From Dendrolimus kikuchii (Eukaryota > Arthropoda > Insecta > Lepidoptera > Lasiocampidae): DNA of 64,000 nucleotides. Each line of letters begins with the position of its first letter. Position 1 is the first letter of the stretch. A model generated the notes under the pieces. It had not been told where the DNA came from. It did no database searches and worked only from the letters and a program-made list of their open reading frames with translations. The stretch is from NCBI GenBank assembly GCA_019925095.2, contig CM034388.1:8923501-8987500 (forward strand). Reading direction: 5' to 3'. This document shows positions 50,801 through 63,030 of the stretch, piece after piece. Both the position numbers and the translations under genes were made by a program.

Positions 50801-53800
50801 TGAAACATCAGTATTAAATACTTTTCAATATACATATGAGGAAATTAATTAAGAACAACCTAAGAAATATGGAAAACTATTTTAATGGACTAATGTCGAA
50901 TGTAATTGGTCACGTATAAATTATGCCTACCGTTAACCCTTACACTCACTAGTAGCACATATGCGTCCGCGATAACAGTGCAGATCGCGTTTGTGCACGT
51001 GATCGATTTTGTGTTGTTGTCACACTCTGTTTATATAGGATTTGTATGAAATGGGTATATTTTCTTGGTATATTACGAGATAGTGATAGTATTGCACAGT
51101 CAAGAAATTCTAAATATTTGAAATGAATAATAATAATAATAAAATAGTGTCAGTTTTAGTATTGTATTTTAGTACCCTGCTGGATATAAACGTTACAATT
51201 ACTTTAGGCGGGTTTTAAAGTCCTACATCTAAAAAAAACTAAATTATTAAAGATAATATTACAAAGACATGTAACAACATTTTGAAAGACTATGTTCGAG
51301 CTACGAGCCTTTTTGCAAAGCGAATATTCGTCTTGTTCTTTTTATATATGGCTCTGCACAATTTATATACTTAGCCAACGTTAAGTGTCCATGAATATTC
51401 AGGTTCAGCCAAACAGTTGGTTTTTCACTCAGGTCAAAACGAGGGAGTTCTAGTGAATAACTCCAAATAACACATTTTGCTATTTTTAACAGAAGATTTA
51501 ATACTTCGTTAAAAACTGTGTCTTTTCTTAATTATGATAGCTGTACTCTAGCAATAAAAAAAATATCCTGTAACCAGTGTTCACCTTCTATCGATATTAT
51601 ACATATTTTCTTAAACAAAACTGCATAGTAAACATTATTCTTCAAATTCCTATCGAAAACTCTCGGAACTTTGTTATTGTATCTATTTATGGATTTCTCG
51701 CATAAATCGAGTAAGTCAGTATGTCAGACGCAGCTTACTGTGCCGACACTAGCAGAATCCTATCAAAGCAGCACCATGGCGTAAGCAATATGATACGAGC
51801 TGGGTGATTTTGTATTGGTAATTAATAGTAGCGCAGTCAGAGAATTTTAGCGAAATGTTATTTTCTTCGTTGCCTGAAGCAGTCAACTCCTGATGGAAAG
51901 TGGACATTGCCGCCAAAGTGTCGTCAAAGCTGTACTTCCACAATTTTTTTATAAATTCCTTTTTAAACAACTCTGTGTGCACAGAGTTTTAAGTTGTTCT
52001 GAAGGGAGTTATACGCCATTCCATTTGAAATAAGAGTCTACATAACCGGCACAGTAAACTAAGTTAGGGCAATACCACAGCGTAAAAGTCTTAGCCATAT
52101 CTGCTTAAAATACGTGTATAGTGGTGCAAGCTGATTGAGTATATCATTAAGCAGCCATATTTAAAAGGTCTACTGATATAAGCAGATAAATATTATTGCA
52201 ACAATTCGCGATTTAACCCAAGTACAAAACTCTCGTAAATATGTTTTTAGGCTTGTAGCAACAGTGATCCAAATGTTGTAAACAAGCAACAAGTAAAATG
52301 GACAACTTAATTATAAACAGAACCTTTCAATTTGAGACATAAAATTACAATATTACATTGGTTTAATTTACATGTTTCATCTTAAGTTTTAATTAATTAG
52401 GGAATGATTCAACATTCAAACACTTTGATTAATAGCAAAATATTCTTGGTCATAGAACCAGTCGAAATATGGAATAGAAACTACAATGCAAGTCCCATGT
52501 TAATTTTCTTTGCAAAATAGATATCCTCAAAAGGATATAAATACTAGAAACATCACTATAGCTATTAATCAAAGGTTTTGAATTCCGTACTTCACTAAAG
52601 TCTACTCAAAAGCTGTATGTATAACGCCGATTCCTTATTAATATATTTATAACCCTGTCAACCCTCGATGAATTTTGCACCAACAATGAACACGTGGGGG
52701 ACTAAAGAATGTTAAATTGTATTATTTTGAAGTAATTTCGAAATATAGTATATAGAATTTATTGACCAATAAACAAAAAAGATATGTAACAGGAGGCAAT
52801 GATATGAATAAATGTTATGATGCTGCCATTTTGACTTCCGTGCGTCACGAGATGGCGGATGGAATGGAAGGATTTTATTCATTTATAGCTTTTTTGTCCA
52901 GCCTAAAGCAAACTGTACTTTTTCACTGATATTCCACCTTGTAAAAATCCTGTAAAATCGGTCATACTATCACAGGAAGTGCTAATTGGGTATATGGTAT
53001 AAACATTATACAGATTTTAGATAAATTTTACCCTTTGCACCAGGTGTTCATACATTTCCATCTCTTTCGGAAAATAAAGAACTATAAATTCCAACAATTG
53101 TTAAGAGAATATTTTTGGAAATACTGTTTCAAAACTGAAAACAATCTCGTAATAAAAGTTACCTACAGTGGTGCATTCCGAATTTCTAATGCAATCATTA
53201 CCTATCAAATCTACCATGGACTTCACCATGCATTTTAATTTCCCATTAAGTACAAAATTACAACACAAACATTTACAATACAACATTATCATGTTGTATG
53301 GATTTTTATACAATATATATTTCATAATAAATAAATAACAAATATACATTTTTTCATACATACTATTTATTATCAAATAAATCAAATTAGTTAGTCTTTT
53401 TTTCTCAATCGGGAGCAAAAATTTAAAATACAACAGTGAAAATGTGAAAATTAATATTTTAGTGTATTTAATATAATTATACTGAACAGAATATTAGAAA
53501 TATACTTTTTATATAATATGTATGAAAAAATATAGCAGCTGTGTGTGGTTTACTGCATTAAATGCCTAGCCTGATGGTCCCCAAATATCATGTAATAAAA
53601 CATCCTTTAAGGATACGAGTTATTTAGTATTTAAAGACATTTTGTTAAAATAATAATTGACCTTCGTTTTGGAAATTAATAAAAAAGATAACCACACACA
53701 GCAACCCGAACATTACATTGTTTTGAGCAATTCTCATGAAACTATTATTTTTCCAGTGCGAAAATTTAGTTGCTTAACATGTTTTTTGAATGGAGTTTCT

Positions 53801-56559
53801 TTTTAATATGAACTATATTTCTTTTATTCTTTTAGAATTTTAAAAAATACGAAAAATTTCATCAAAATCAGTTGTATGTGTAAGAGATTTTATTTTTAAT
53901 TAATTTGTGATCAAGCCAAAACAATGTAATATTATGGGTTAAATCGTATACCGTTTTCGCTGAGCATTTTCGTTGTACACATAATTCGACCCTAATCACC
54001 CTGGTTACCAATTAATGACACTTCATGTTGTTAATACAAGTTTAAAGTTTAATTTAAAGGACATAAACATTCGAATTATGGGTGTTTTATAGTTGATTAA
54101 TACCAGTTTTCGTCTATACCTTATTATCCATTCTATTACCTTAACATTGGTAGGAAATTTAAAAAAAGTTTATGCAGTTTATATCAAATTTTAACCAATA
54201 GTAATAATTAATGGATAGTCAGATATAGTATAAGACCTTATATAAGTAAAGATATTTTCCTCTTAAAAATTATTTTCTTCAAGCTTAACACCAATAGATT
54301 CCATTAAAATAGCATGTATGTCAGGCTCATTCTTGCCATGTATTAACCTAGATCTATTCTGTTATCAAAACTATCAGTGTAAAGCTCCTCACAGCTAAAT
54401 GTGTCAATTGTAAAAAATACGAATTCAATTAGTTTGTGATCTGAATAAAAAACTAATCGCTACAGCAAATTTTGTGAGCCACTAATTTCAATTATTGCTA
54501 GCTGGTCTTAATGTATGTAATCAATAAAATTTGATAATAAAGTACAAACAAGAAATATTGTATGTTAAGGTTGAGCATATTTTAATATACCAATATTAAT
54601 TCGGTAGTTATTTAAAAAGCAATTTTTTCTGAAATTAATGTAGTTGTAAAGCAATTGACCCAAATTACATCTGTGAGATTAATAAGATCCGTTTCCTTAC
54701 TTAACCATTAACATAGAATAGATTGTATTGTTTTCAATAAGTTTACATTTGTTTTTATTGTAAAGTTCGCAGTTAAATGAACACTCCACTAATATTTACT
54801 ATTGTTTCAATACATCTTTGATACACAACAGATATAATTTAAAATGTCGACCCTTGTACATAAATAAAACATGATCTATATATAATTTTTTAAACTAATT
54901 TAACTTCATTTATTAAAATTGTTTTAAATTCCAAACTCTATTTAAAAAAGAACTGTAAACTTATTGACTACAATATCAGACACATCGCACGTTAAAGCAA
55001 AACTGGTACCAAATGAAATATTCCACAAATTACGTTATTAATGTTATCTGTAGTAAAATTACGAGATAAATTTGACATTTTTTAAATTTCACATGAAAAA
55101 TAGACGGCGGCATTAAATCTTTCCGTTGCCAGACAAAGATGCCCTAACTTACCAAATATTCAATATTACGTCTATATCATTAAGGAGTTGTGTAAAACTT
55201 GGATAAACAGAGTGGCAGGAAATGAAGAGTAATTAAAAAAAAGTAATATTGGCTCTCCTGTAAATATTTTATATTTTTTTTAAAGTAAAGATTTGGTTTT
55301 AACATGTGACATGTCAAATAATGAAGTTAACCGGATCCTCTTAAGCGAAAACAGTAAGATCGTAATTCAGTTAATCAGCTTTAAGTCAGGTGTATAAACC
55401 TTATTTTCTGAATTTCTATATCATACTATCCATTCATTTGTCTTATTAATGGTTATAATTTCACATAAACTCTTTACAAGCAATGGTAATTTCCTATCAA
55501 TAAATAAGGTAAAATAATAAGACAGTAAGGTATAGAAACCTAGCAACAATACATTCTTATACCTTACCATTGATAAAAAATAGACTTTACTCATATGTAA
55601 TAAATATCAAATTTTAACCATTAGTAAAGCAAATAAACGGATAGTAAGCTAATCTTACTGGATTTCTATATTTTGCTCCATTCGTCTTACTACTAAGTAA
55701 AATTTGAAATTAACTCCATATATGTACAGTGTACATAATTATAATATTAAATTGCTGGCCGCTTATGTATGGCCACCTGCGTCACCAATGAGGCCGCAAC
55801 TAGAACCCCAAAATATGAAGAGTCAATTTTCTACCAATGGTAAGGTAATAATAGAAGAGATATTAGGAAATAGAAACCTAGCTACTATACTTTTATTTAT
55901 CTTACCATTTGTATAAAATCGATATCACTGCTATTGTCGACGCGTCCAGTGCGGGGCCTTATAACAACAGTTTTTGGTGATATAATTTTTTTCATCTAAA
56001 CATTAACAAGTATATTAAACATGTAACAGAATTGAGGAAAAAAATACTTAAAAAAATAGTAGTTACAAGGTCTTGCGCTAACCCCGTCGATATGTAGTAG
56101 ATCAATGTTATTCATATGTCAAATTTGAACCAATAGCAAAGTAAATGAACGAATGAAAATGATTAGAAATCAGCTTATAATTAGCCACTCTAGGCAAATG
56201 GCATTTGCGCTAAACGAATAGAATGAAAATCTATGGGGATGATAATACTTCTTGGCATATTTAACATTATTCTTTCACAATGTATTATTGCTTGTTAGGC
56301 TTCAACTTATCCCATAACTTAGCATAATGATGTCATACCCGTACATTTTCTAATCTATATGTTTAGCTCTAGTGCCACTTAACGGGGGAGCTAGTACAAA
56401 AAGATATTAGACAGATTTCTATATGTTATCATTCATTATTTTACCTTATCACGATTAGAAAATTGTCATTATTTGTATCGTGTCAAATTGTAACTAGTAG
56501 TAAGACGAATGAATCGATAGTAAGCTGCGGTACCTGTCCGTTGGTGTGTGCCGTGGTGT
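47888..56559. other. 8.7-kb AT-rich, repeat-poor region downstream of otu
   Basis: No gene, RNA gene or recognisable element, apart from a possible family D end near 49030-49140. Short ORFs here (for example 51749-51982 minus, 53101-53433 minus) have no recognisable domain and AT-driven composition. It directly follows the otu stop codon, so part may be a long 3' UTR. Confidence 0.4.
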
Positions 56560-56741
56560 TTACTTGTGGTCGAGGTGGTGCGCGTTGGGCGGGTGGTGCG
56601 GGTGGTGGGGGGGCGCGTGCGCGTGCGGCGGGTACTGCGCGTGCGGGGGGTAGTAGGGCTGCATCCCGACGCCGCCGTACTCCAGCGCGACGCCCTCCTC
56701 GTAGCCCACGTACCCCATGCCACCCATCATGCCCATCATTG
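56560..56741 (-). CDS. otu: otu last coding exon
   Basis: 182 nt, acceptor CTGTTGCAG; Ala codon split with the previous exon. MMGMMGGMGYVGYEEGVA then a His/Pro-rich end and TAA at 56560-56562. Confidence 0.78.
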
Positions 56742-59700
56742 CTGCAACAGTTGAGTAAAACAACAGATTACTTTTTTGGATGGTCGTTTGTTGATTAATA
56801 AAACTCCTGGCAATTGACAATGGACTGTATATTTAAACTGATCATACATACAACATGATTTATATAAATATATTCGTATATGACAAAGTCACGTCTGGAA
56901 ATTGTCCAGAGAATATTAGCCTTATAATAATAAATATGAGGGCTAATATAGGACCTGATTCAAATCTAAATGGTTTTGAGATAATCAAATAAAAGCAGCA
57001 ATATATTAATCGGTTAAGTACGCATCAAACCTGCCATATAACTATAGAACAAGAACTACAAAAAAAACTAATCATACATATACAACACGATGTATATAAA
57101 TATATTCACACACTCTTTTCTTATCGTTCAGCCATTCGTAATCCAGTTGGATGTAAAAACTACATATCTGACCTCGATTTTTCTCGTTTAACTACTACCG
57201 ACCTTGTGCAGGTCAACGCTTTATCAGATAACTCGAATTTAATACTTCTGTAATAACCGCTACTTTTATATAGATTCTATATTCTCAATGAGATAGGCAA
57301 TGCTTAGACTCCTTCAGTGGTAAAAATGTCCATAGGTGACGGCAACCACATAATACACAACTTTCAGAAACCAGCATACAGCAGTTGTGAAATGTACTAC
57401 CAGAATTTGCTTTCCCAAAAAGTACAATTCTCAGGTCTTCAAGTCTCATATAAATAGGTATTTTTTAAGTTAGCGTTGCTCCGTCTTCACTGCATCATGG
57501 TTTGACATTAGGCATGATCATAGTCAAATGTCAACTCTATTTACCGTGAAAAATATTCATGGAATATTAGATAGCATGTCTATCACCTGCTTAAGAAATT
57601 GTTGTTGTTATTAAAGAATGACACGTATATAATATAGTGTTTCACTGTACCTGGGTCGGCTTCGACTGGATAGTACTGTATTGGGTATACTGGAGGCGGG
57701 TAGGGGATGTAGGGCACGGTGAGCAGGGGCTGATCCATCATGCACTCGGCCTCCCCGCCGCCCCCAGCCCCGTAATGCCCATGGACAGGGTTGCCACGGC
57801 CTTCAGTGTGAGAGTTGCGCCTGCGTAGATACGTGCACCATAAGTTTATTCCATAAACAAGTACTCCATTTCAAGACACTTAACCCTCAAAAGGGGCCAA
57901 ATTTAATATTATTTTTGTCCATAATCTGCCAGCTGCTATCAAAATTGCCGCGCCAAAATTAAGAGAATTATATCGTCTCTTTTACTCTAATACAAATTCT
58001 ATGTGGTTAGAGGGATAAAGCATCAGATCAACGTTCATTTAAATTATCTGTATTTGACCGCAAATTTGTGGTGCTTCCCAATTAGTCGTGTGTGACAGTT
58101 TGGCAACAAACTTTGGTGGTTCTGTCTTAAAAGATTAACCATATGACTTAATTTAAAAACATACTGTTATGGCGCGGTTTCGTCTGCGATAGTGTTCCAG
58201 ATATAGGCTGTTTCACATAGATATGGCGATGGGTTTAATGGGTTATTTGATAATGCAATATTGTAAATGACGTTAAATATTGACAGATAATGTATACGAG
58301 GTTAATTTTTCAAGTGGGCTTTCAAATACTAAATATATGCTAAATAGCGAAAACCACTCAAAGGATCTCGAGGCCAATTTTAACGAAAACTAAAATCGGT
58401 ATCATTAGATTTTTTTTAATTACCCTCGTCAGGAATAGAATTGGCTAATTTTGAAAAAATAAACGCACATTACTATACTAAATTATTATGTAGCTTGTAA
58501 GGATCAATCTCTGTGAAGAAATGTCAAATTGCAAACCAGGGGGAAGGGTTGAACATAATATTCTATTTTTGATACACTAATTGTATAATGTATAATAACC
58601 TCACCTCATTTTATTCAATGGAAATTATGAAAATTGTTCTATTCTTAATATACAACTATAAATTAACATTCAAGACGCATGTTATTTGACCCCCAATCCA
58701 TCAAATCAGGTAAACATTGATTGCATTCAAATGAAGTGCGGTCCAAGGGCCGGCGCAATTTGATGTTTAATTAATGTATGGAAAATATCTAAAATAGAAC
58801 ATTTTGTTCAAAAACAACACTTTCCTTTGGTTTGCCAATTGACGTTCCTTCGCAGAAATTAAACTTTACCAGTTACACTATGATTTGGTATAATAATAAT
58901 ACAGGTGTTTAATTTTTCAAAATCAGCAGATTCGATTCCTGACGAGGGTAATTGATTTTTCTAAATTCTCGAAATTCTAATGACACCATTTCGCCAAAAT
59001 TGGCCTCGTGACACCTTTGAGTATTTGTCGCTATCTAGCATATAATATTTTCTTAAGTTTTCGCGACTTGTATACATAATAAAACTACGTTTTAACGGTT
59101 TTAAGCGCGGTAATTTTATTTGATTTTGGTTTTTCCGACGTTTCGGCCACTTTTCAGTGGCCGTGACACTTGACATCTTTGTCTTCCGTGATCACGGCCA
59201 CTGAAAAGTGGCCGAAACGTCGGAAAAACCAAAATCAAATAAAATTACCGCGCTTAAAACCGTTAAAACGTAGTTTTGCTATCTAGCATAGTTTAATATT
59301 TAACCCTAATGACCCACTTAAAAAAATTACCTTTATATCACTAATGTGGCTATGCATTAACGGCGTTATATTATAACGCTTTAAATAAGGCGCATTCCGT
59401 GTCGTATAAGTGGAACAAAGCTAAGCATGCATAGCAAGCAAGACTGCCATTTTCGTTTGCAAATATAGTTCAATATAGATTATTTATATGTCGGAAACCT
59501 GTCTGCACTTTTCTGCACAAACGAAAACTGTTCAATTTCGAATTAATATATAAGTATCTTATAATAATAGCACAATGTTCCATTGCTGATCTCGGCTCTC
59601 TTCAATTTTAGGAGGTCTGAGCAATATTACCGCCTCGCATGCTTAAGTATTGGCGGGTTCGACACATTATTAATCACAATGGGCGAGTGTCATGAATACA

Positions 59701-62244
59701 TATCCATTCAGTGTCAACACGTGATAATTGTACAATACACACACTAGGTTGCATACTAGCTGCTAAGTGGTGCATGTGAGTTATTAAAATTGAATTTTAT
59801 GAGTTTCTTCTTACCGATTATTTGGGCCCTTGCCTCCACCCAGATTGTTGGTGTGACCCTTATTCTGATTTGTGTTTTGATTACCATCTTGATGAATGCC
59901 TCCTCTTTTGAATCTGAGAGTTTTAACAAGTTTAATGAAACATTTTATAAATAGCTGATCAACAGAACTTAGACCAATCTCAGTAATACATATATTTTCG
60001 TTTGCCTGTAGGTATTCCGGCAAACAGTCCACCTGATGGTAAGTGGTAACTGCAGCCCATGGACATCTGCAATGTTCGTTAATACTTCAAAATCTGTTTC
60101 CACTCTTTTTGAAGAGGCTCATATTGTAACATAACAAGTTTAATGAGCATCCGAACTCTTCTTACCTTATTTACATTAAACTAACAGATGTGACCAATTA
60201 AAAGGATTACCTCGGTCCAACAAGTGGCCTTTGGCCATTTCCCTTGCCCTGATTCAGTGGTAATTTGTCGTTGTTGGGTGGCTTGTGCTTGTGGTTCTGT
60301 TCCCCAGAATTATGGTTCATACCTCCACGGTCATGCAGCGACATCTGTTGCATGTCCTGATCAAAACATATAATACTTAATGGTAATTTATGATGTTTTT
60401 TAACCTATTATAGAGGTAATAATTGTCTATGTAGCAATAGCATAGGGTGCAATTAGGACAAGTGTAAGTCGGTAAGAAAAAAGATTTAATATTAATTATT
60501 GTATGAAACATAAATAAATTAAAAGAAATAATCACCTGCGATAGATCTCTGGGCGAATAGTGCCTGGGCGGGGGATGGTGAGGTGGGGGGCCGTACGCCG
60601 CCCACAAGCACTCCACACCCAAGTTGAAATAATAGCGGAGCGTCGGGATATCTAAACAGAAAAAATATATTCAATATCTATGTTACACATACATTAATCT
60701 ACAAGTCTTGCAGACAAGGCAGTAGTAGGGCATATGCCAATCAACTCAACTCTCTCTCGGCGGCCTCCTTTTGAGTCATTACTGACTCCTAGAAAGAGGA
60801 AACCGCGCCTCTGCCAGTGGCTAATCGCTGTGCAGCATGGCCACGACCATGCTCCTCAAAGAGTCCAGCACCCCAACCTCAGCCTGGAGTCTCTCTGAGG
60901 TCCCCAAACCGCGTACTCCGCGAGCGTGTGAAACGCTGCCGCTGAAACCGCCCCACAATCTGATGCAGATACGTGCCGAAGCACCCGTGCCCGGCAAGTA
61001 TCTGTGTCATCCTATAAGTTAGGGTCCCATGTTTCCGCGAAACCCATCTAGATAGGTGGGGACAAATAACCTCCACTGTCTACACGCCAGCTTCTGAGGA
61101 CTCTTAAGTGTCCCTTCTAAGTTCTGATCATGGCCTTGGTTTCCCAGGCTTTAATCACCTTTACCTTGGCCTGGCAAAACACCAAGCCTCTCGCCCGCAA
61201 TTACTGTCGGGAGCGGTATAATGCCGCGAGCACCTACGGCTGGAGGTTTCAGTGTGGATCACCAGCAAGCAGCGTAGCCGCCGTCCAAGACGTAGTACGA
61301 TACCCCCGGATGGCTCTCACCGTCAGAACCCACTGAGTCCCCTAAGGATGCCAACGTATAGTTTCCTGACCGTCCCGCCCGGTCCTCCCACGTTGGGAAG
61401 AAACCAGGCCCGGGAGGCTGCAGGCATAATCAGTTTTGGGACAAGTTGCTCAAAGTGAGCTTTGAACATCAACTTGCTGTCCAAAACCAGACCAAGATAT
61501 TTCATCCGGTCTTTAAGAACTACCATACCGCCTTAGACTGTGACACACAAGTCCCGAGGCGGTTTCCTAATAATTTTTTTTGAACATGAGTGCCTTCATC
61601 TTTTCATGGGAGATCCTCAAGCTCAAACTACCTATACAATGGACTACTAAGTCCAGTCCATTGTTGGCCAAGTCCACAGATTCGGCGAATGTGTATACCA
61701 TAACACAAGTTTAACTAATTTAGCTTGGGGATGCAAGATATGTGAATTTGTCTGCCGGTTTGTTTTTCATCACCTTACACAATGTTTAACAGTGTAATAA
61801 GCATCTACTTCCGATTTCAATTTTTAAACAGTACTCACCGTTCATGGGCAAGTCTGCTCCGTTTGCCTGTACGCTTTTGTACACATGCGGGTTGACGCCG
61901 TGCGGAGGCGGTGGGACAGGGGCGAGCGGCGCCATAGGGGGCATCCCATGCGGAGGCACCTGCGGAGGGCCCACACCCATTCCTGAACGAAAACAATGAA
62001 AATGGACATGTTTATTTAAGCTTGGACCATTGGGTTGTGCAAAAAAATATTTATTCACCTCCTATTCCCAGGGGCATGCCGCCCCCGGGCATGGGTCCCG
62101 TAGGCGGTGGTGAGTGCGGGGCGCACCACACGACTGACTTTACGCCGCACACATATGGCGCGCAACCACCCGGCATAGAGTATGCCACCGGCGCACCGCC
62201 CCCGGTTACGCCGCCGCCAGCTACGCCACCCCCGGATGCGCCAC
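56560..62244 (-). CDS. otu: OTUD4 / ovarian tumor-type deubiquitinase, C-terminal seven exons
   Basis: Spliced CDS, join of 62059-62244, 61839-61982, 60536-60651, 60211-60356, 59815-59913, 57651-57820 and 56560-56741 on the minus strand; about 346 residues, 5' end outside the window. The diagnostic block DIPTLRYYFNLGVE, with GADLPMN just before it, closely resembles the DISTLRFFFNLGVK segment of vertebrate OTUD4. The rest is low-complexity: Gly/Pro/Met-rich, then Asn/Gln/Gly-rich, then Tyr/Pro and His/Pro repeats (PPHAQYPPHAHAPPHHP) before the stop. This fits the disordered tail of Otu, which in flies aids germ-granule-like assembly and acts with Bam. The cysteine-protease OTU and Tudor-type domains are not in view. 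All junction phases agree. An R1 LINE lies in one intron. Confidence 0.75.
57295..57355 (-). repeat. Repeat family B, fragment
   Basis: AAAATGTCCATAGGTGACGG and neighbouring bases match the family B start; strongly decayed. Confidence 0.45.
57651..57820 (-). CDS. otu: otu exon (sixth in window)
   Basis: 170 nt, acceptor TCTACGCAG, donor G|GTACAG. RNSHTEGRGNPVHGHYGAG then QPLLTVPYIPYPPPVYPIQY. Confidence 0.78.
58312..59319. mobile_element. Foldback element split by a family P insertion
   Basis: Inverted arms: GAGGCCAATTTTAACGAAAA (58371) against CGCCAAAATTGGCCTC (58992), TTACCCTCGTCAGGAAT against ATTCCTGACGAGGGTAA, ATGTCAAATTGCAAACCA against TGGTTTGCCAATTGACGT, with outer ends AAGTGGG and CCCACTT. 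The right arm is interrupted by 59043-59277. In the otu intron; no ORF. Confidence 0.75.
59043..59277 (-). mobile_element. Family P (Penelope-like candidate), hairpin copy with 13-bp target duplication
   Basis: Tail first on the plus strand (TATTTTCTTAAGTTTTCGCG), then ACTACGTTTTAACGGTTTTA, a perfect hairpin around the CCGACGTTTCGGCCAC motif, and the complementary arm ending AAAACGTAGTTTT. GCTATCTAGCATA flanks both sides (59030-59042, 59278-59290), a clear target duplication that cuts the foldback arm. The hammerhead-like string is complete on the plus strand at about 59190-59227. Confidence 0.8.
59815..59913 (-). CDS. otu: otu exon (fifth in window), two possible acceptors
   Basis: Acceptors 9 nt apart (CTCTCAG|ATTCAAAAG|AGG) both keep frame, giving 99 or 90 nt; the longer form adds Phe-Lys-Arg. 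GGIHQDGNQNTNQNKGHTNN follows. Donor CG|GTAAGA. Confidence 0.75.
60005..60075 (+). repeat. Repeat family B, fragment
   Basis: GTCCACCTGATGGTAAGTGG and CAGCCCATGGACATCTGCAA match the family B start. It sits between two otu exons. Confidence 0.6.
60211..60356 (-). CDS. otu: otu exon (fourth in window)
   Basis: 146 nt, acceptor TTTTGATCAG, donor AG|GTAATC. DMQQMSLHDRGGMNHNSG to GNGQRPLVGPR; Asn/His/Lys-rich. Confidence 0.78.
60536..60651 (-). CDS. otu: otu exon (third in window)
   Basis: 116 nt, acceptor TCTGTTTAG, donor CAG|GTGATT. Completes an Asp codon and encodes IPTLRYYFNLGVECLWAAYG then PPPHHPPPRHYSPRDLSQ; the OTUD4-like signature is here. Confidence 0.82.
60715..61700 (-). pseudogene. 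R1-clade LINE ORF2 remnant in otu intron
   Basis: Broken minus-strand frames: MKYLGLVLDSKLMFKAHFEQ and FLPNVGGPGGTVRKLY at 61323-61526 (after the RT core), then LTYRMTQILAGHGCFGTYLH at 60879-61076, both R1 signatures. Frameshifts and stops interrupt it. It lies in the same orientation as otu and shares its 3' part with 12380-12995. Not functional. Confidence 0.78.
61839..61982 (-). CDS. otu: otu exon (second in window)
   Basis: 144 nt, acceptor TTCGTTCAG, donor G|GTGAGT. MGVGPPQVPPHGMPPMAPL to YKSVQANGADLPMN. Confidence 0.8.
62059..62244 (-). CDS. otu: otu exon (first in window)
   Basis: 186 nt, acceptor TTGTTTTAAG, donor G|GTGAAT. Gly/Val-rich GGGVAGGGVTGGGAPVA, then YSMPGGCAPYVCGVKSVVW and PPPTGPMPGGGMPLGIGG. 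Starts two bases into a codon, so at least one more exon lies upstream. Confidence 0.7.
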
Positions 62245-62499
62245 CTTAAAACAAGATCACACTTATACACTACCAGCATTTGCGACTAGCGACTTCGTCC
62301 ACGTTGGACAAGTAACAAAGATTTCAGTTATTTTACCAATCATTAAACCAAAGATTATTTCCAGAAAGGCAATATATTTTTTAGTACGCAAAATACATGA
62401 ATCTCAGAAATTTCAGTAGAAAGTTACAGGTATTAGACACATACGCAACTAAAACTGTTTAAGTAAAGATGTCTAATAAATACAGAAAACTAGCTGTAC

Positions 62500-62780
62500 C
62501 CGGCAGACGTAGTCTTGCCCTTAATAAATAAAAAACTAGAAACCGATTGCAGCTCCATCAACCGGGACCAATTGTTAATCTAAACCATTCTCGAATCTAC
62601 TTGAAAAAACACAAAAATATCATCGAAATCGGTCCACCGTTAAAGAGGTGTTCAGCGGCGCCACCTACCGGATCCAATCGAACCATCCCGGGATGCACTT
62701 GGACACACACAAACATAATTCACCTAAATCAGACAAATGAAAATGAGTTTAAATGCAGTCATCATTGCCGAAATTGGCCA
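62500..62780 (+). repeat. SINE-like dispersed repeat
   Basis: Begins AGCTGTACCCGGCAGACG, contains TCATCGAAATCGGTCCACCG and CACCTACCGGATCCAATCG. Typical of short lepidopteran retroelements; class inferred. It could mask an upstream otu intron only. Confidence 0.5.
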
Positions 62781-62924
62781 GGTAAGATCATAACAAATGA
62801 ATGACTAAACTGATGTTTTTTTAATGATAATGTTTTTATCGATATATATCATATTTTAATACTATTATTCTATTCTGGACGAAGACAATTCAAAAAACAC
62901 AAAAATCATAAAAATTAGTCCAGC

Positions 62925-62928
<4 letters not shown>

Positions 62929-62980
<52 letters not shown>
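62929..62980. repeat. (AT)n microsatellite
   Basis: About 26 AT units, 50 bp upstream of the mariner-like pseudogene. Tc1/mariner elements insert at TA, so this may be the target. Confidence 0.93.
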
Positions 62981-62983
<3 letters not shown>

Positions 62984-63030
62984 TTCTCATTTTAGCGCCA
63001 ATACATTGTACAACATTTTGCGATATTAAA

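Noticed and set aside
51749..51982. 77-residue minus-strand ORF (LWKYSFDDTLAAMSTFHQE)
   Set aside because: No recognisable domain, no splice context and no second line of support; length is within chance for this region.
53101..53433. 110-residue minus-strand ORF
   Set aside because: Very AT-driven composition (Ile, Lys, Tyr, Cys) with no domain; chance.
56463..56798. 111-residue plus-strand ORF rich in Arg/Gly/Ala
   Set aside because: It is the antisense shadow of the otu last exon, opened by its GC-rich His/Pro codons.
62055..62279. 74-residue Arg-rich minus-strand ORF
   Set aside because: Wrong frame over an otu exon; the adjacent frame has matching splice phases and a Gly/Pro-rich product continuous with the next exon.
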